This document shows, piece by piece, positions 45,843-54,674 of a stretch of 58,080 nucleotides of DNA. The stretch is from Microthrixaceae bacterium. Lineage in GTDB: Bacteria; Actinomycetota; Acidimicrobiia; Acidimicrobiales; Acidimicrobilacustridaceae. Location: contig CANGMY010000002.1 of the NCBI GenBank assembly GCA_947455015.1, positions 1-58,080 on the forward strand, given 5' to 3'. Below the pieces are notes generated by a model that was not told the origin of the DNA, ran no database searches, and saw only the letters and a program-made list of their open reading frames with translations. The position numbers and the translations under genes were made by a program. Position 1 is the first letter of the stretch. The number at the start of each line of letters is the position of its first letter.

Positions 45843-45856
45843 TGCAGTGCTCCGAA

Positions 45857-47815
45857 TCAGTTGAGGACGATACGTACGTGTTCGATGACGTTTTCAACGG
45901 TCATGCCGAAGAGTTCCATGAGTTCAGGACCAGGAGCGCTTGCGCCGTAGTGGTCAATACCAACGCACGCGTCGGCCCAGAGTGCCCAGCCAAAGGTGGA
46001 ACCTGCCTCGACGGAAACGCGGGGAATACCCTCGCCGAGAATCGAACGCTGATAGTCGTCGTCCTGATCCATGAAGAGTTCCCAGCAAGGCATGGAGACG
46101 ACGCGAGCCGAGACGCCTTCCGTCGCAAGTTGATCCGCTGCTGCAATGCACAACGACACTTCGGAACCAGTGCCGATTAGTACGACATCTGGATCAGACT
46201 TGGTGTTGCGAAGAATGTACGCACCGAGCTCAACGTCGGTGTTACCTGCCGTGCCTTCGAGGACGGGAAGGTTTTGGCGACTCAGTACGAGTGCCGTCGG
46301 GCCTCCCTTTTCGATTGCGATCCGCCATGCCTGTGCCGTTTCGTTTGCGTCAGCAGGTCGGATGACTCGCAACTTCGGCATCGCTCGAAGAGATGCAAGG
46401 TGTTCGATTGGCTGATGCGTTGGTCCGTCCTCGCCAACTCCAATGGAGTCGTGAGTCCACGAATAGATGACATGGAGATCGGAGAGAGCGGCAAGACGCA
46501 CAGGCGGACGCATGTAATCAGCAAAGACGAAGAACGTTCCGCCAAACGGAATGAGTCCACCGTGCGCAGCCATTCCATTCATGACCGAACCCATTGCATG
46601 TTCACGGATACCGAAGTGGATCTGACGCCCGTCACGATTCAAGCGAGAGAAGGCAACTCCGCCGTCGAGTTCGACACCACAGTTGCCGGTGAGATCAGCA
46701 CCGCCGCCCATGAGTCCCGGCACAACAGGAACGAGTGCGTTGAGAACCTTCTTGCCTGCATTACGCGTCGCAACAGACTCGCCTGCTTCCCAAACCGGCA
46801 GTGAGTTCTGCCAGCCATCGAGCCCTCGTCCTTCAAGGACTGCATCGAGTTCGTCTCGCTTTTCGGTCCAGTTTTCGTAGAGCGAGTACCAGGCTTCACG
46901 TGCCTCGCGGCCGCGGACGCCTGCTGCACGCATGTGCTCTAGAACGTCGTCTGGCGACCAGAACGCTTCGTCAGGCATGCCCATGACGGCCTTTGTCGCC
47001 GCGATTTCTTCGGCGCCAAATGGATTGCCGTGCGCGTGTGCGGTGTCGGTGAATTTGGGTGACGGGTAGCCGATGTGACTGCGAAGAACGATTAGTGACG
47101 GTTTACCGTCGATGTTCTTGGCTCGGTTGACGGCTGCTTCAAGAGCATCGATGTCTTCACCAATTTCACCCACGTTCTCGACATGCCAGCCATAGGAACG
47201 GAATCGTTCAGCGGCATCATCAGAGAGTGCGAGTTCAGTTGGGCCATCGATTGAGATGTGATTGTCGTCGTAAATCGCTACAAGCTTGTCGAGACCAAGA
47301 TGACCGGCCAACGATGCGGCCTCGTGCGAAATGCCTTCTTCGAGATCTCCGTCCCCGCAGAGAACAAAGGTGTGATGGTCGAACAATTGCGGGCCGAACT
47401 GTGCACGAAGCGCATGTTCTGCGAGTGCAAGGCCAACCGCGTTTGCAAGTCCTTGCCCGAGAGGTCCAGTTGTGACCTCGATGCCTGGTGTGTGGCCACG
47501 CTCGGGATGTCCTGCCGCCGGGGATCCGAATTGCCGGAAGTTCTTGATGTCGTCGAGCGTTAATCCGAAGCCTGTGAGATAGAGCATCGAATACTCGAGA
47601 ATTGATGCATGACCACCCGAAAGTACGAAACGGTCTCGGTTTGGCCAGTCGGGGCAGCTGGCGTCATACCGCATGACTCGTGCGTAGAGCGCATAGGCCA
47701 ACGGAGCGAGGGCCATGGCGGTTCCGGGGTGACCGGAGTTCGCCTTCTGGGGTGCATCCATGGCATAGCCACGGACAACGTCGACGGTACGGGATTCGAT
47801 TCGGCTGTCGGTCAC
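45857..47815 (-). CDS. tkt: Transketolase
   Basis: Product of 652 aa, full length. Thiamine-diphosphate enzyme of the pentose phosphate pathway. Seen: SGHPGTAMALAPLAYALY, RDRFVLSGGHAS, TTGPLGQGLANAVGLALAE, the ThDP-binding CGDGDLEEGISHEA...YDDNHISIDG, and in the Pyr domain FGIREHAMGSVMNGMAAHGG with the catalytic Glu and TWTHD-type YSWTHDSIGVGEDGPTHQP. GTG start without Shine-Dalgarno, with TAAGGT six bases upstream. Confidence 0.96.
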   Translation of the reverse strand: MTDSRIESRTVDVVRGYAMDAPQKANSGHPGTAMALAPLAYALYARVMRYDASCPDWPNRDRFVLSGGHASILEYSMLYLTGFGLTLDDIKNFRQFGSPAAGHPERGHTPGIEVTTGPLGQGLANAVGLALAEHALRAQFGPQLFDHHTFVLCGDGDLEEGISHEAASLAGHLGLDKLVAIYDDNHISIDGPTELALSDDAAERFRSYGWHVENVGEIGEDIDALEAAVNRAKNIDGKPSLIVLRSHIGYPSPKFTDTAHAHGNPFGAEEIAATKAVMGMPDEAFWSPDDVLEHMRAAGVRGREAREAWYSLYENWTEKRDELDAVLEGRGLDGWQNSLPVWEAGESVATRNAGKKVLNALVPVVPGLMGGGADLTGNCGVELDGGVAFSRLNRDGRQIHFGIREHAMGSVMNGMAAHGGLIPFGGTFFVFADYMRPPVRLAALSDLHVIYSWTHDSIGVGEDGPTHQPIEHLASLRAMPKLRVIRPADANETAQAWRIAIEKGGPTALVLSRQNLPVLEGTAGNTDVELGAYILRNTKSDPDVVLIGTGSEVSLCIAAADQLATEGVSARVVSMPCWELFMDQDDDYQRSILGEGIPRVSVEAGSTFGWALWADACVGIDHYGASAPGPELMELFGMTVENVIEHVRIVLN

Positions 47816-47821
47816 GGCCGC

Positions 47822-47827
47822 ACCTTA
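47822..47827 (-). promoter_or_regulatory. Leaderless-type -10 overlapping a stop codon (TAAGGT, 6 bases before GTG 47815)
   Basis: The TAA stop of the FIST gene (47825-47827) begins TAAGGT, six bases before the transketolase GTG. Confidence 0.5.
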
Positions 47828-48943
47828 GTGGTGGCGACGTCCGAAGATGACTGCCGACAGGGGAGCGGCCGAGAGTCCGGGTCCGCTCGATCCTGGACCG
47901 ATGGCTGTTGCGACGTGGACTCCCGCATACGCGGCAGTTCCAAGTGATTCTGTAAGCGGTCCTAGATCGCTCACGCCTTCGTGATCGGCTTCGGGATCAA
48001 TGGTCGCGCAGGAAAATATCAACGCCCCGGCCGCGGCCGGTCCCTCGAGGGCATCGCAAATTCCGGAAGAAGATCCCGGGTCCTCCAGTCGATGCAACGA
48101 AACCAAAGTGCCAGAGGGAAGGGACGCTGCAACAGCGAGTGCCCCGCTGTCACGGTCTGCACCCAAAACTTCGTGGACGTCGATGACAGTCAATGAGTCG
48201 GCGTCGATGACCGCCAGTGCAAGTTGAGTCGCTGTTCGACTGCGCTCCTCAGAGGGAACCTTCGAAAGAACGTTGTAGACGGCATCGAGGGCCAGTGCTC
48301 CATCGAGTTCACACACCATCGACCCAACTGATTTTGTGATCGTCATGTTCTCGCCGATTGACGTTGAACCATGGGCAAGCGTCGCTCGAGAGTATGTGGA
48401 GTGAAATGCGATGGCGACACATCCGTAGATGTGTGCGTGGTTGTCTCGAATCAAAGGCGCTCCGTGGGATCCAGTGAGAAGGCCGCCCGAAAGATTTTTG
48501 GTTTTGCTGAGTTCGCAAAGGGCATCGATGGTTTGGGTCACCATCGGTAACGACGGAGTGCCGAGCACGACGAGGGTCGCTGCATTGGCGAGCATTCGGG
48601 TTGTGAGGTAGTCGAGACCAGCGAGACCTTCGTCGAGGCCTACAAACGTGATGTCGTCTTCCGGCGTTTGCGACCAAAACGACCAGAGGCTGAGAGCGGC
48701 TCCGGACGAGACCTCGGAACCCGCCCCGAGTACGCCCGATGACGCGACAAACATCAATTTGGTGGGTTGGAGGATTGTTTCAATGGCCCGGAGGATGTCT
48801 TCGGCTGCTCCACTAAACGCTGACGTAGCAAAAACGATCACCAAGTCGGGCGGTTCATGTCCGAGGTCAAGAATGTCGGCGATGACATCGCCCGTTGCAT
48901 GCGAAGCGATCGGATGAGTCGAGAGCGCGGCAGCGCTTCGCAT
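47825..48943 (-). CDS. FIST domain protein
   Basis: Product of 372 aa with FIST-N and FIST-C regions. Seen: DLVIVFATSAFSGAAEDILRAI, SSGVLGAGSEVSSGAALSLW, NLSGGLLTGSHGAPLIRDN and the C-terminal domain with FSCATIDPEADHEGVSDLGP and GVHVATAIGPGS. FIST domains are thought to sense small ligands such as amino acids, usually linked to signalling output; no kinase or cyclase domain is attached here. ATG 48943 overlaps the stop of the preceding small gene by one base (TGATG), ruling out the longer ORF to 49006. Confidence 0.82.
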   Translation of the reverse strand: MRSAAALSTHPIASHATGDVIADILDLGHEPPDLVIVFATSAFSGAAEDILRAIETILQPTKLMFVASSGVLGAGSEVSSGAALSLWSFWSQTPEDDITFVGLDEGLAGLDYLTTRMLANAATLVVLGTPSLPMVTQTIDALCELSKTKNLSGGLLTGSHGAPLIRDNHAHIYGCVAIAFHSTYSRATLAHGSTSIGENMTITKSVGSMVCELDGALALDAVYNVLSKVPSEERSRTATQLALAVIDADSLTVIDVHEVLGADRDSGALAVAASLPSGTLVSLHRLEDPGSSSGICDALEGPAAAGALIFSCATIDPEADHEGVSDLGPLTESLGTAAYAGVHVATAIGPGSSGPGLSAAPLSAVIFGRRHH

Positions 48944-49329
48944 CAGGCGACGGGCGGCAGGAGCGTAAAAGGAACGACGGTGACTGGCCCAAGGTCGACT
49001 CGGCAATGGGCCTCGATCGTTCCGTAGTCTTCAAACGTCAACTCGGCACGAACCAGTCGGTAATTGAATTTGCCTGGTTCCACCTGCAGCGGTTGAACAT
49101 TTCGGGCGATCTGTTCCTCGCCCCTGAAATAGGTGACCTCAAGTGCGCCGGTGTCTCGGGATCCCGGCGGACAATGAACGATTACGCACAAATGAGGCTC
49201 GATCGTCGCCGGCACGGGGTTGGGTGCAGCGGCAGAGAATTGAACTCCGGTGATGTCGATGCGAGTCGATGGTCCTGCCACCTGCCGAGTTTCGATGCCT
49301 TCGATGAAAAGTGCCGAGAGAATCTCCAT
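48943..49329 (-). CDS. Hypothetical protein, about 128 aa, beta-rich
   Basis: I do not recognise this family. The protein is short, with alternating hydrophobic and polar residues suggesting a beta-sandwich (TRIDITGVQFSAAAPNPVPA, EPHLCVIVHCPPG, TVVPFTLLPPVA). No signal peptide, although the start is mildly hydrophobic (MEILSALFIEGIE). It overlaps the FIST gene by one base and likely forms a two-gene unit. The ORF opens at GTG 49353, but ATG 49329 has TACCTT seven bases upstream. Confidence 0.65.
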   Translation of the reverse strand: MEILSALFIEGIETRQVAGPSTRIDITGVQFSAAAPNPVPATIEPHLCVIVHCPPGSRDTGALEVTYFRGEEQIARNVQPLQVEPGKFNYRLVRAELTFEDYGTIEAHCRVDLGPVTVVPFTLLPPVA

Positions 49330-49336
49330 AACCGAG

Positions 49337-49342
49337 AAGGTA
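49337..49342 (-). promoter_or_regulatory. Leaderless-type -10 (TACCTT, 7 bases before ATG 49329)
   Basis: TACCTT on the minus strand, lying inside the alternative GTG 49353 reading. It is back-to-back with 49377-49382. Confidence 0.4.
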
Positions 49343-49376
49343 ATCGCAGTCACCTACTCTTCGAACAGCCCACCGC

Positions 49377-49382
49377 TAGCCT
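49377..49382 (+). promoter_or_regulatory. Leaderless-type -10 (TAGCCT, 6 bases before ATG 49389)
   Basis: TAGCCT ends six bases before the TetR ATG. The 59-base spacer to the divergent start holds both hexamers and could also hold a TetR operator, but I see no clean palindrome. Confidence 0.5.
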
Positions 49383-49388
49383 TGTGCG

Positions 49389-50000
49389 ATGGCCGTTGGC
49401 GAAGGTGTGACTCCTACCCGTGAGGTGATCCTCATCGAGGCAGAGCTCTGTTTCGCCGAGAACGGTTTCGACGGAACTTCTCTCAATGACATTGCGGGTG
49501 CAGTCGGGATTCGGCGCTCAAGCGTTCTGCATCATTTCCCTTCGAAGGAAGCCATCTACAAAGAGGTCTTCGATAGGGCCCTCGCTGGATGGATCATCCA
49601 AGTCGATACCGCCACCGATTCTCCTGTCCAAGGCTGGGAGAAGGTCGATCTCGTCCTCACTGCAGGGTTCACCTTTTTTATGGAGAACTCAGAATTCGTC
49701 CGGATCGTTCGTCGAGAAGCCCTCGATGGAGGCCGCCGACTTGGTGTCGACCTCGGTGTGGCGTTGCGCCCGTTGTTCGAAAAGGCGGTTGAGTACTTCA
49801 CCGTCGAAATGGAGGCAGGCGCATTCCGGCGATTCGATGCCGAGCAATTGATGCTCACGGGCTACGGCGCGCTGCTGAGTTACTTCAGCGATCTGCCTTT
49901 CATCGAAGGTCTTCTTGATCGCGATCCTCTTGCGCTTGATGCGCTTGAGCAGAGGCTCGAACATCTCCGGTCATTCTTTCGAGCAGCGCTTGAGCCATGA
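49389..50000 (+). CDS. TetR family transcriptional regulator
   Basis: Product of 203 aa. The N-terminal HTH is clear: EVILIEAELCFAENGFDGTS, then LNDIAGAVGIRRSSVLHHFPSKEAIY. The ligand domain is not assignable by eye. It heads a run of overlapping genes and overlaps the acyl-CoA synthetase ATP-grasp gene by four bases (ATGA), so it probably regulates that unit and itself. Confidence 0.92.
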   Translation: MAVGEGVTPTREVILIEAELCFAENGFDGTSLNDIAGAVGIRRSSVLHHFPSKEAIYKEVFDRALAGWIIQVDTATDSPVQGWEKVDLVLTAGFTFFMENSEFVRIVRREALDGGRRLGVDLGVALRPLFEKAVEYFTVEMEAGAFRRFDAEQLMLTGYGALLSYFSDLPFIEGLLDRDPLALDALEQRLEHLRSFFRAALEP

Positions 50001-50659
50001 CCACAACCCTTTCCGAATCAGAATCGAAGGCGTTGCTCTCGAAGTTTGGGGTGCCGTTCCTTCCAGAAGCTCTCGTCACCTCTCCGGCCGAAGCAGTGGC
50101 GTTTGCTGCGAGCTCGAGTTCCCCCATGGCGTTGAAACTCTGTGGTGCGAATATTGCTCATAAGTCTGAGCGCGGCCTGGTACATCTCGGTGTCTCTGGA
50201 GCTGATTCCATACGCGACTCTTGTCAGAAGTTGCTCGAAGCTGCCCGACCCGAGGACAACGCAACCGGGGTGTTGATCGCCCCGATGGCCAACGGACTGC
50301 GTGAATTTATTGCGGGAATTTCTGTGGATCCTGTCTTTGGAGCAACCGTGGTTTTCGGTCTCGGGGGAGTGCTGGCTGAAGCAATTGCAGATGTCACCGT
50401 TCGGCTCGCTCCAATTCGCCGTCACGATGCCTTCGACATGCTGGCGTCACTTCGAAGCCAGTCGCTGCTCGGAGATTTTCGAGGCGAACCGGCAGTGAAC
50501 CTCGAAGCGCTCGCCAACTTGTTGTGCGCACTTTCGACAGCGTCTTCCGAAATCGACGGATTGGTCTCCATCGACCTCAACCCAGTCATGATCATTAACG
50601 GAATGCCAGTTGCTCTCGATGCGCTGGTTGAGATCGAGCAGCCGGGAACCGCAGCGTGA
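49997..50659 (+). CDS. ADP-forming acyl-CoA synthetase, ATP-grasp (beta-type) subunit
   Basis: Product of 220 aa, the ATP-grasp_5 module of NDP-forming acyl-CoA synthetases. Seen: ALKLCGANIAHKSERGLVHLG (nucleotide-binding strand), GVLIAPMANGLREFIAGISVDPVFG, FGLGGVLAEAIADVTVRLAP and the C-terminal GLVSIDLNPVMIING with the metal-binding Asp/Asn. It catalyses phosphotransfer between ADP and the phosphohistidine of its partner. It overlaps the TetR gene by four bases and the CoA-binding subunit gene by one base. Confidence 0.88.
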   Translation: MTTTLSESESKALLSKFGVPFLPEALVTSPAEAVAFAASSSSPMALKLCGANIAHKSERGLVHLGVSGADSIRDSCQKLLEAARPEDNATGVLIAPMANGLREFIAGISVDPVFGATVVFGLGGVLAEAIADVTVRLAPIRRHDAFDMLASLRSQSLLGDFRGEPAVNLEALANLLCALSTASSEIDGLVSIDLNPVMIINGMPVALDALVEIEQPGTAA

Positions 50660-52134
50660 TGAGTACCGATCATTTCAAAGCGCTCTTCGATCCGCGTGCA
50701 ATTGTCGTTGCCGGAGCCTCGACCCACCCCGGAAAATTCGGATTTGTCGCGTTACACAACATCCTCTCTTGCGGCTATGCCGGCAAGGTCTTCGCCACAA
50801 ATCGTGAACGTGCCGAGGTTTTGGGCCGGGCAACTTTCGCCGACCTCAGTGAGATTCCCGATGGTGTCGTTGATCTGATGTTTGTTTGCACTCCAGCAGC
50901 CTCGAATCCAGAGTTGCTTCGCCAAGCTGCGGCCAAGGGGATTCGCGCGGCATTCATTGCGTCGGCCGGTTACGGAGAGTCAGGCGATGAAGGTCGACAG
51001 CTCCAGACTGAACTGGTTGAGCTGGCAAATGAACTCGACATTCTCGTCGTCGGTCCCAACGGACAAGGCCTGGTGTCGACCCCTTCGCAGTTGTGTGCCC
51101 AGATCGTTGCGCCGTATCCACCGGCCGGAAGCATCGGGATTGCGAGTCAGTCGGGCAATTTCGTCTCATCATTTATGAACCTGTCGCGACAGAGCGGCGT
51201 GGGTGTGAGCCGGGCGATCTCCGTTGGCAATGCCGCTCAGGTCGGGGTGATCGACATGCTCGAGTACTACGCCGAGGACCCAGAGACCTCCGTGGGACTC
51301 GTGTACCTCGAAGGCGTGACCGATGGTCGTGAATTCGCCGATCGTCTCGAAGCGGTGTGCCGTCGAATGCCGGTCGTCATCGTGAAAGGTGGTTCGTCGG
51401 GCTCCGGTGCCAAGGCCGCTGCGAGTCATACCGGTTCGCTTGCAACCGATGACCGGGTTTTCGATGGGATGTGTCGTCAGGCAGGCGCAGCGCGAGCTTC
51501 ATCGGTATCCGAAGCGTTCGATATCGCAGCGGCGTTTGCGACGCTTCCCACTCCAAGTGGGCCGCGGTTGGCAATCGTGACCACCGTGGGAGGATGGGGC
51601 GTGCTCGCCGCCGATGCCACCGCGACGACAAGTCTTGAACTTGTCGATCTTCCCGACGATCTCCGGACAACTCTCGATGGCCTTCTGCCACCGCGATGGA
51701 GCCGGAACAACCCGATCGATCTTGCCGGCGGCGAAACCAAGGACACAGTGCCGGCGGTTCTCGATGCCGTGGTCGGCCACTCGGGCATCGATGCAACTCT
51801 TGTTCTGGGAATGGGCATTCAGTCGAACCAAGGTCGACTTGAACGGGAAGGACCCTTCTTCCCAGATCACGGCCTCGAAAGAATCGTCGCTTTCCACGAT
51901 CGACAGGACTCTCGTTACGTCGAGGTAGCACTTGCCGCTTCGGTCGCTGCTCAGAAGCCAGTTCTCATTGCCTCCGAACTGGCGATCGCAGATCCGACAA
52001 ATGCCGCCGTAACGGCAGTCCGTGAAGCGAAGAGATATTGCTTCCCATCAGCAGAACGGGCTGTGAAGGCGCTTCACCATTTGTACCGTCGAACGCAATG
52101 GCTCGATTCCTTTACCGATGAGCCGTCCAGCTAG
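50659..52134 (+). CDS. ADP-forming acyl-CoA synthetase, CoA-binding (alpha-type) subunit
   Basis: Product of 491 aa with three ligase domains. Seen: IVVAGASTHPGKFGFVALHN and FATN in the CoA-binding Rossmann domain, VVGPNGQGLV, IGIASQSGNFVSSFMN, and GSGAKAAASHTGSLATDD with the phosphorylated His. It couples acyl-CoA cleavage to ADP phosphorylation or the reverse; the acyl group is unknown. Here the two halves are separate genes in beta-alpha order. ATG 50659 (TGATG junction) or GTG 50656 may be used. Confidence 0.9.
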   Translation: MSTDHFKALFDPRAIVVAGASTHPGKFGFVALHNILSCGYAGKVFATNRERAEVLGRATFADLSEIPDGVVDLMFVCTPAASNPELLRQAAAKGIRAAFIASAGYGESGDEGRQLQTELVELANELDILVVGPNGQGLVSTPSQLCAQIVAPYPPAGSIGIASQSGNFVSSFMNLSRQSGVGVSRAISVGNAAQVGVIDMLEYYAEDPETSVGLVYLEGVTDGREFADRLEAVCRRMPVVIVKGGSSGSGAKAAASHTGSLATDDRVFDGMCRQAGAARASSVSEAFDIAAAFATLPTPSGPRLAIVTTVGGWGVLAADATATTSLELVDLPDDLRTTLDGLLPPRWSRNNPIDLAGGETKDTVPAVLDAVVGHSGIDATLVLGMGIQSNQGRLEREGPFFPDHGLERIVAFHDRQDSRYVEVALAASVAAQKPVLIASELAIADPTNAAVTAVREAKRYCFPSAERAVKALHHLYRRTQWLDSFTDEPSS

Positions 52135-53548
52135 ATCGATGTTCGTAAAGAGTCTCTCCGTAGTCGCCGTACTGCTTGCGCTCGTCGTAGGCGGATTGGT
52201 GATCGCTGCACCTGTCTCGGATGCGGAAATCACCGACCGTCAGGGGCACCCCGGCCCGGCCGCGACCCCGGTGCTTTCGGCACGGAGATTCCCTGGTTCG
52301 ATTCAGGGATCTGTTGGTGATGCCGATTTGTCGGCATCGATTGATCAATATCTCAACAAGGTTGTCGGATCGACCTGTGTCATCGTCGAACAGGATGGCC
52401 GTGTGATTTTTGAACACGGACTGAAAGATCCTCTCGCTCCGGCTTCCACGATGAAGTTGGCAACTGCGCTGGCGGCACTTGATGTTCTCGGCCCCGATGC
52501 CACCTTCACAACGCGGTTCGTGTCCACGAAGCAACCGAAGAACGGCGTGCTAGATGGCGACCTTTATGTCGTCGGCGGTGGCGATGCCTTACTCACGACA
52601 GCGGGCTACAAGACAGTCTTTGATGATCCCGACCAGTTCTTTGAAGACTTCAACGCACTCGCCGACACACTCAAAGATGCCGGCGTAAAAGAGATCACCG
52701 GTGGAATCATCGGCGACGACTCGCGTTACGACGCTGTCCGGTGGATTCCCTCGTGGCCGACTCGCTACCAAATCGGCGGAACGGTGGCTCCTCTGTCGGC
52801 GCTCATAGTGAACGATGGCAACACCGGATATGCCGACACGCCGAATGACGCGACGACAAACCGCAAGGCAGGCGATTCGCCCTTGCTGTTCGCGCAAACA
52901 TTGCGCACGGTTCTCAACTCGAGAGGTATCAAAGTGAGTGGCGGAGCATCAACCGGTCGCGCTCCATCCGACGCCAAGGACGTTGCCTCTTTCGAATCTG
53001 TGCCCATGACGAAAGTGCTCTCGGAGATGATCACCAACTCCGACAACACGACCGCCGAGCTCGTTTTAAAGGAAATTGGTCTTCAGGCGAAAGGTCAAGG
53101 AACAACCTCGGCAGGAATCGATGCAGCGAAAGAGTCACTTACTCGTCAAGGTTTCGACCTCAGCGGACTCATCATGCTCGACGGATCCGGACTCGATACG
53201 AACGATCGAATGACCTGTGCACTCGATCTCGCGTTGGTCACGGCTGTTTCGAAGAATGCAGATCTCTCGGCGGCACTTCCTGTCGGTGGTCGAACCGGCA
53301 CATTGCGCAAGCGCATGGCATCGACCGCTTCCACTGGACGAGTACGGGCCAAGACCGGCACGTTGAATGGAGTGAATGCCCTCACAGGGTTCGCCGATAC
53401 TCCGCAAGGCAACACGCTGTCCTTTGCATTTATTCATAACGGCACCGACATCCGGACGACTGGAGTTGCTGACGGATTCACCGATCGGCTGATGACCTAC
53501 GCGAAGGGTCCTCGGATCAACCTGCTCGGACCACTCCCTACAAAATGA
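52118..53548 (+). CDS. D-alanyl-D-alanine carboxypeptidase/endopeptidase, PBP4 (DacB) type
   Basis: Product of 476 aa. A signal anchor (LSVVAVLLALVVGGLVIAAPV) exports it. Penicillin-binding motifs are Ser110-Thr-Met-Lys113 in APASTMKLATALAAL, SDN at about residue 308 in ITNSDNTTAELVLKEIG, and KTG at about 412 in VRAKTGTLNGVNALTGF. The long insert between SxxK and SDN is typical of PBP4. It trims or cleaves peptidoglycan cross-links. The start could be ATG 52118 (overlap of 17 bases) or 52139. It overlaps the LON-domain gene by four bases. Confidence 0.93.
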   Translation: MSRPARSMFVKSLSVVAVLLALVVGGLVIAAPVSDAEITDRQGHPGPAATPVLSARRFPGSIQGSVGDADLSASIDQYLNKVVGSTCVIVEQDGRVIFEHGLKDPLAPASTMKLATALAALDVLGPDATFTTRFVSTKQPKNGVLDGDLYVVGGGDALLTTAGYKTVFDDPDQFFEDFNALADTLKDAGVKEITGGIIGDDSRYDAVRWIPSWPTRYQIGGTVAPLSALIVNDGNTGYADTPNDATTNRKAGDSPLLFAQTLRTVLNSRGIKVSGGASTGRAPSDAKDVASFESVPMTKVLSEMITNSDNTTAELVLKEIGLQAKGQGTTSAGIDAAKESLTRQGFDLSGLIMLDGSGLDTNDRMTCALDLALVTAVSKNADLSAALPVGGRTGTLRKRMASTASTGRVRAKTGTLNGVNALTGFADTPQGNTLSFAFIHNGTDIRTTGVADGFTDRLMTYAKGPRINLLGPLPTK

Positions 53549-54204
53549 CCGCGGGCGGCGCAGGTTGGTCGAGAGAGTTGCCGATGTTTCCGCTCGGCTC
53601 GGTCGTGCTTCCCGGAGTCGGACTTCCGCTCCAGATATTTGAGCCGAGATATCGGGCATTGATTATGACCTGTCTGACTGACGATCGACTTTTCGGCTCG
53701 GTACTCATCGAACGAGGCAGTGAAGTAGGCGGGGGAGATCAGCGCGGCACCGTCGGTTCTCTCGTTCGAATCGTTCAGGCCGAAGAGGCTCCGGACGGTC
53801 GATGGGCCGTGCTGGGTATTGGTATTGAGCGACTTCGGGTCGTTGAATGGTTGCCCGACGACCCATATCCCCGATGCAAGGCCGAAGCGTTCCCTGATGG
53901 CGACACCACATCCAACACGGAACTCCTCGTACGTCAGACTCTCGAAGCGACGATGAAGCTCATGGATCGGCTTGGCGTCGATCGGAACGAACAGCAATCG
54001 CAACCTCAACTCGATGCTGACCTCTCAGTCGCTTCATTCCAACTCACTGCATTGTCGCCCCTCGGGCCGCTCGACCGTCTCACGGCCCTGAAGGCCCCCG
54101 ATCCCGATACCCGGCTTCGCGGTCTGATGGACTCGCTTGCTGAACAGACGGCGATTCTCGATGCTATCGATACCCTCAACGAAGGAATCGACCCGCCAGA
54201 TTGA
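53545..54204 (+). CDS. LON N-terminal (substrate-binding) domain protein
   Basis: Product of 219 aa without a protease or ATPase domain. The LON-SB pattern is clear: PMFPLGSVVLPGVGLPLQIFEPRYRAL, FGSVLIERGSE, GTVGSLVRIVQAEEAPDGRW and GIERLRVVEWL. Stand-alone LON-domain proteins are common in Actinobacteria and of unknown role, perhaps binding unfolded proteins. ATG overlaps the carboxypeptidase stop (ATGA). It ends 122 bases before the next gene. Confidence 0.9.
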   Translation: MTAGGAGWSRELPMFPLGSVVLPGVGLPLQIFEPRYRALIMTCLTDDRLFGSVLIERGSEVGGGDQRGTVGSLVRIVQAEEAPDGRWAVLGIGIERLRVVEWLPDDPYPRCKAEAFPDGDTTSNTELLVRQTLEATMKLMDRLGVDRNEQQSQPQLDADLSVASFQLTALSPLGPLDRLTALKAPDPDTRLRGLMDSLAEQTAILDAIDTLNEGIDPPD

Positions 54205-54326
54205 GGCGACCCGCGGCGTTTGGGAGCGTTGCGTCTTCCTGTGGCAACGATTGAGTGGGATACTTCTACCCTTGATGCGTCGGAGCGCCGTTGGCCCCTC
54301 CGCCCACAGACACCGAAGGAACAACT

Positions 54327-54674
54327 GTGGCTTCCTCAAAATCCATTTCTGAGATCGTGCAGGACCTCTGGGATCTCCTCGTGGCCTATGCCCGCCAGGA
54401 GACCATTGATCCACTTCGAAATATTGGTCGCTACTTAGCCTTTGGTGTCGGCGGAATGATCGTCGTCACCCTCGGAGTCTTCTTGCTCGGGCTTTCAGGT
54501 TTGCGAGCACTTCAAACGCAAACTGGGGACGTCTTCGTTGGATTCTGGTCATGGGTGCCGTATCTCATCGTTGCGTTGGTGTTCGGTGGTCTCGTTGCTC
54601 TCGCGATCTCTCGAATCGGCAAAGGCGGAGTTGGCACCCAACCCGCGCAGTCACTCCCAGGAGCAAAACGATGA
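54327..54674 (+). CDS. Phage-holin-3_6/YqjE-like small membrane protein
   Basis: Product of 115 aa. A cytoplasmic N-terminal helix (SISEIVQDLWDLLVAYARQE) is followed by two membrane helices (about 40-66 and 80-101), as in the holin superfamily III/YqjE proteins, which despite the name are mostly chromosomal. GTG 54327 has Shine-Dalgarno GAAGGA (54315-54320); the longer TTG reading from 54291 is less likely. It is first of three overlapping small genes. TACCCT at 54267-54272 may be its -10. Confidence 0.75.
   Translation: MASSKSISEIVQDLWDLLVAYARQETIDPLRNIGRYLAFGVGGMIVVTLGVFLLGLSGLRALQTQTGDVFVGFWSWVPYLIVALVFGGLVALAISRIGKGGVGTQPAQSLPGAKR

Noticed and set aside
49342..49388. TetR operator in the divergent spacer
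   Set aside because: I looked for an inverted repeat of 12 or more bases and found none convincing; only the two -10 hexamers are supported.
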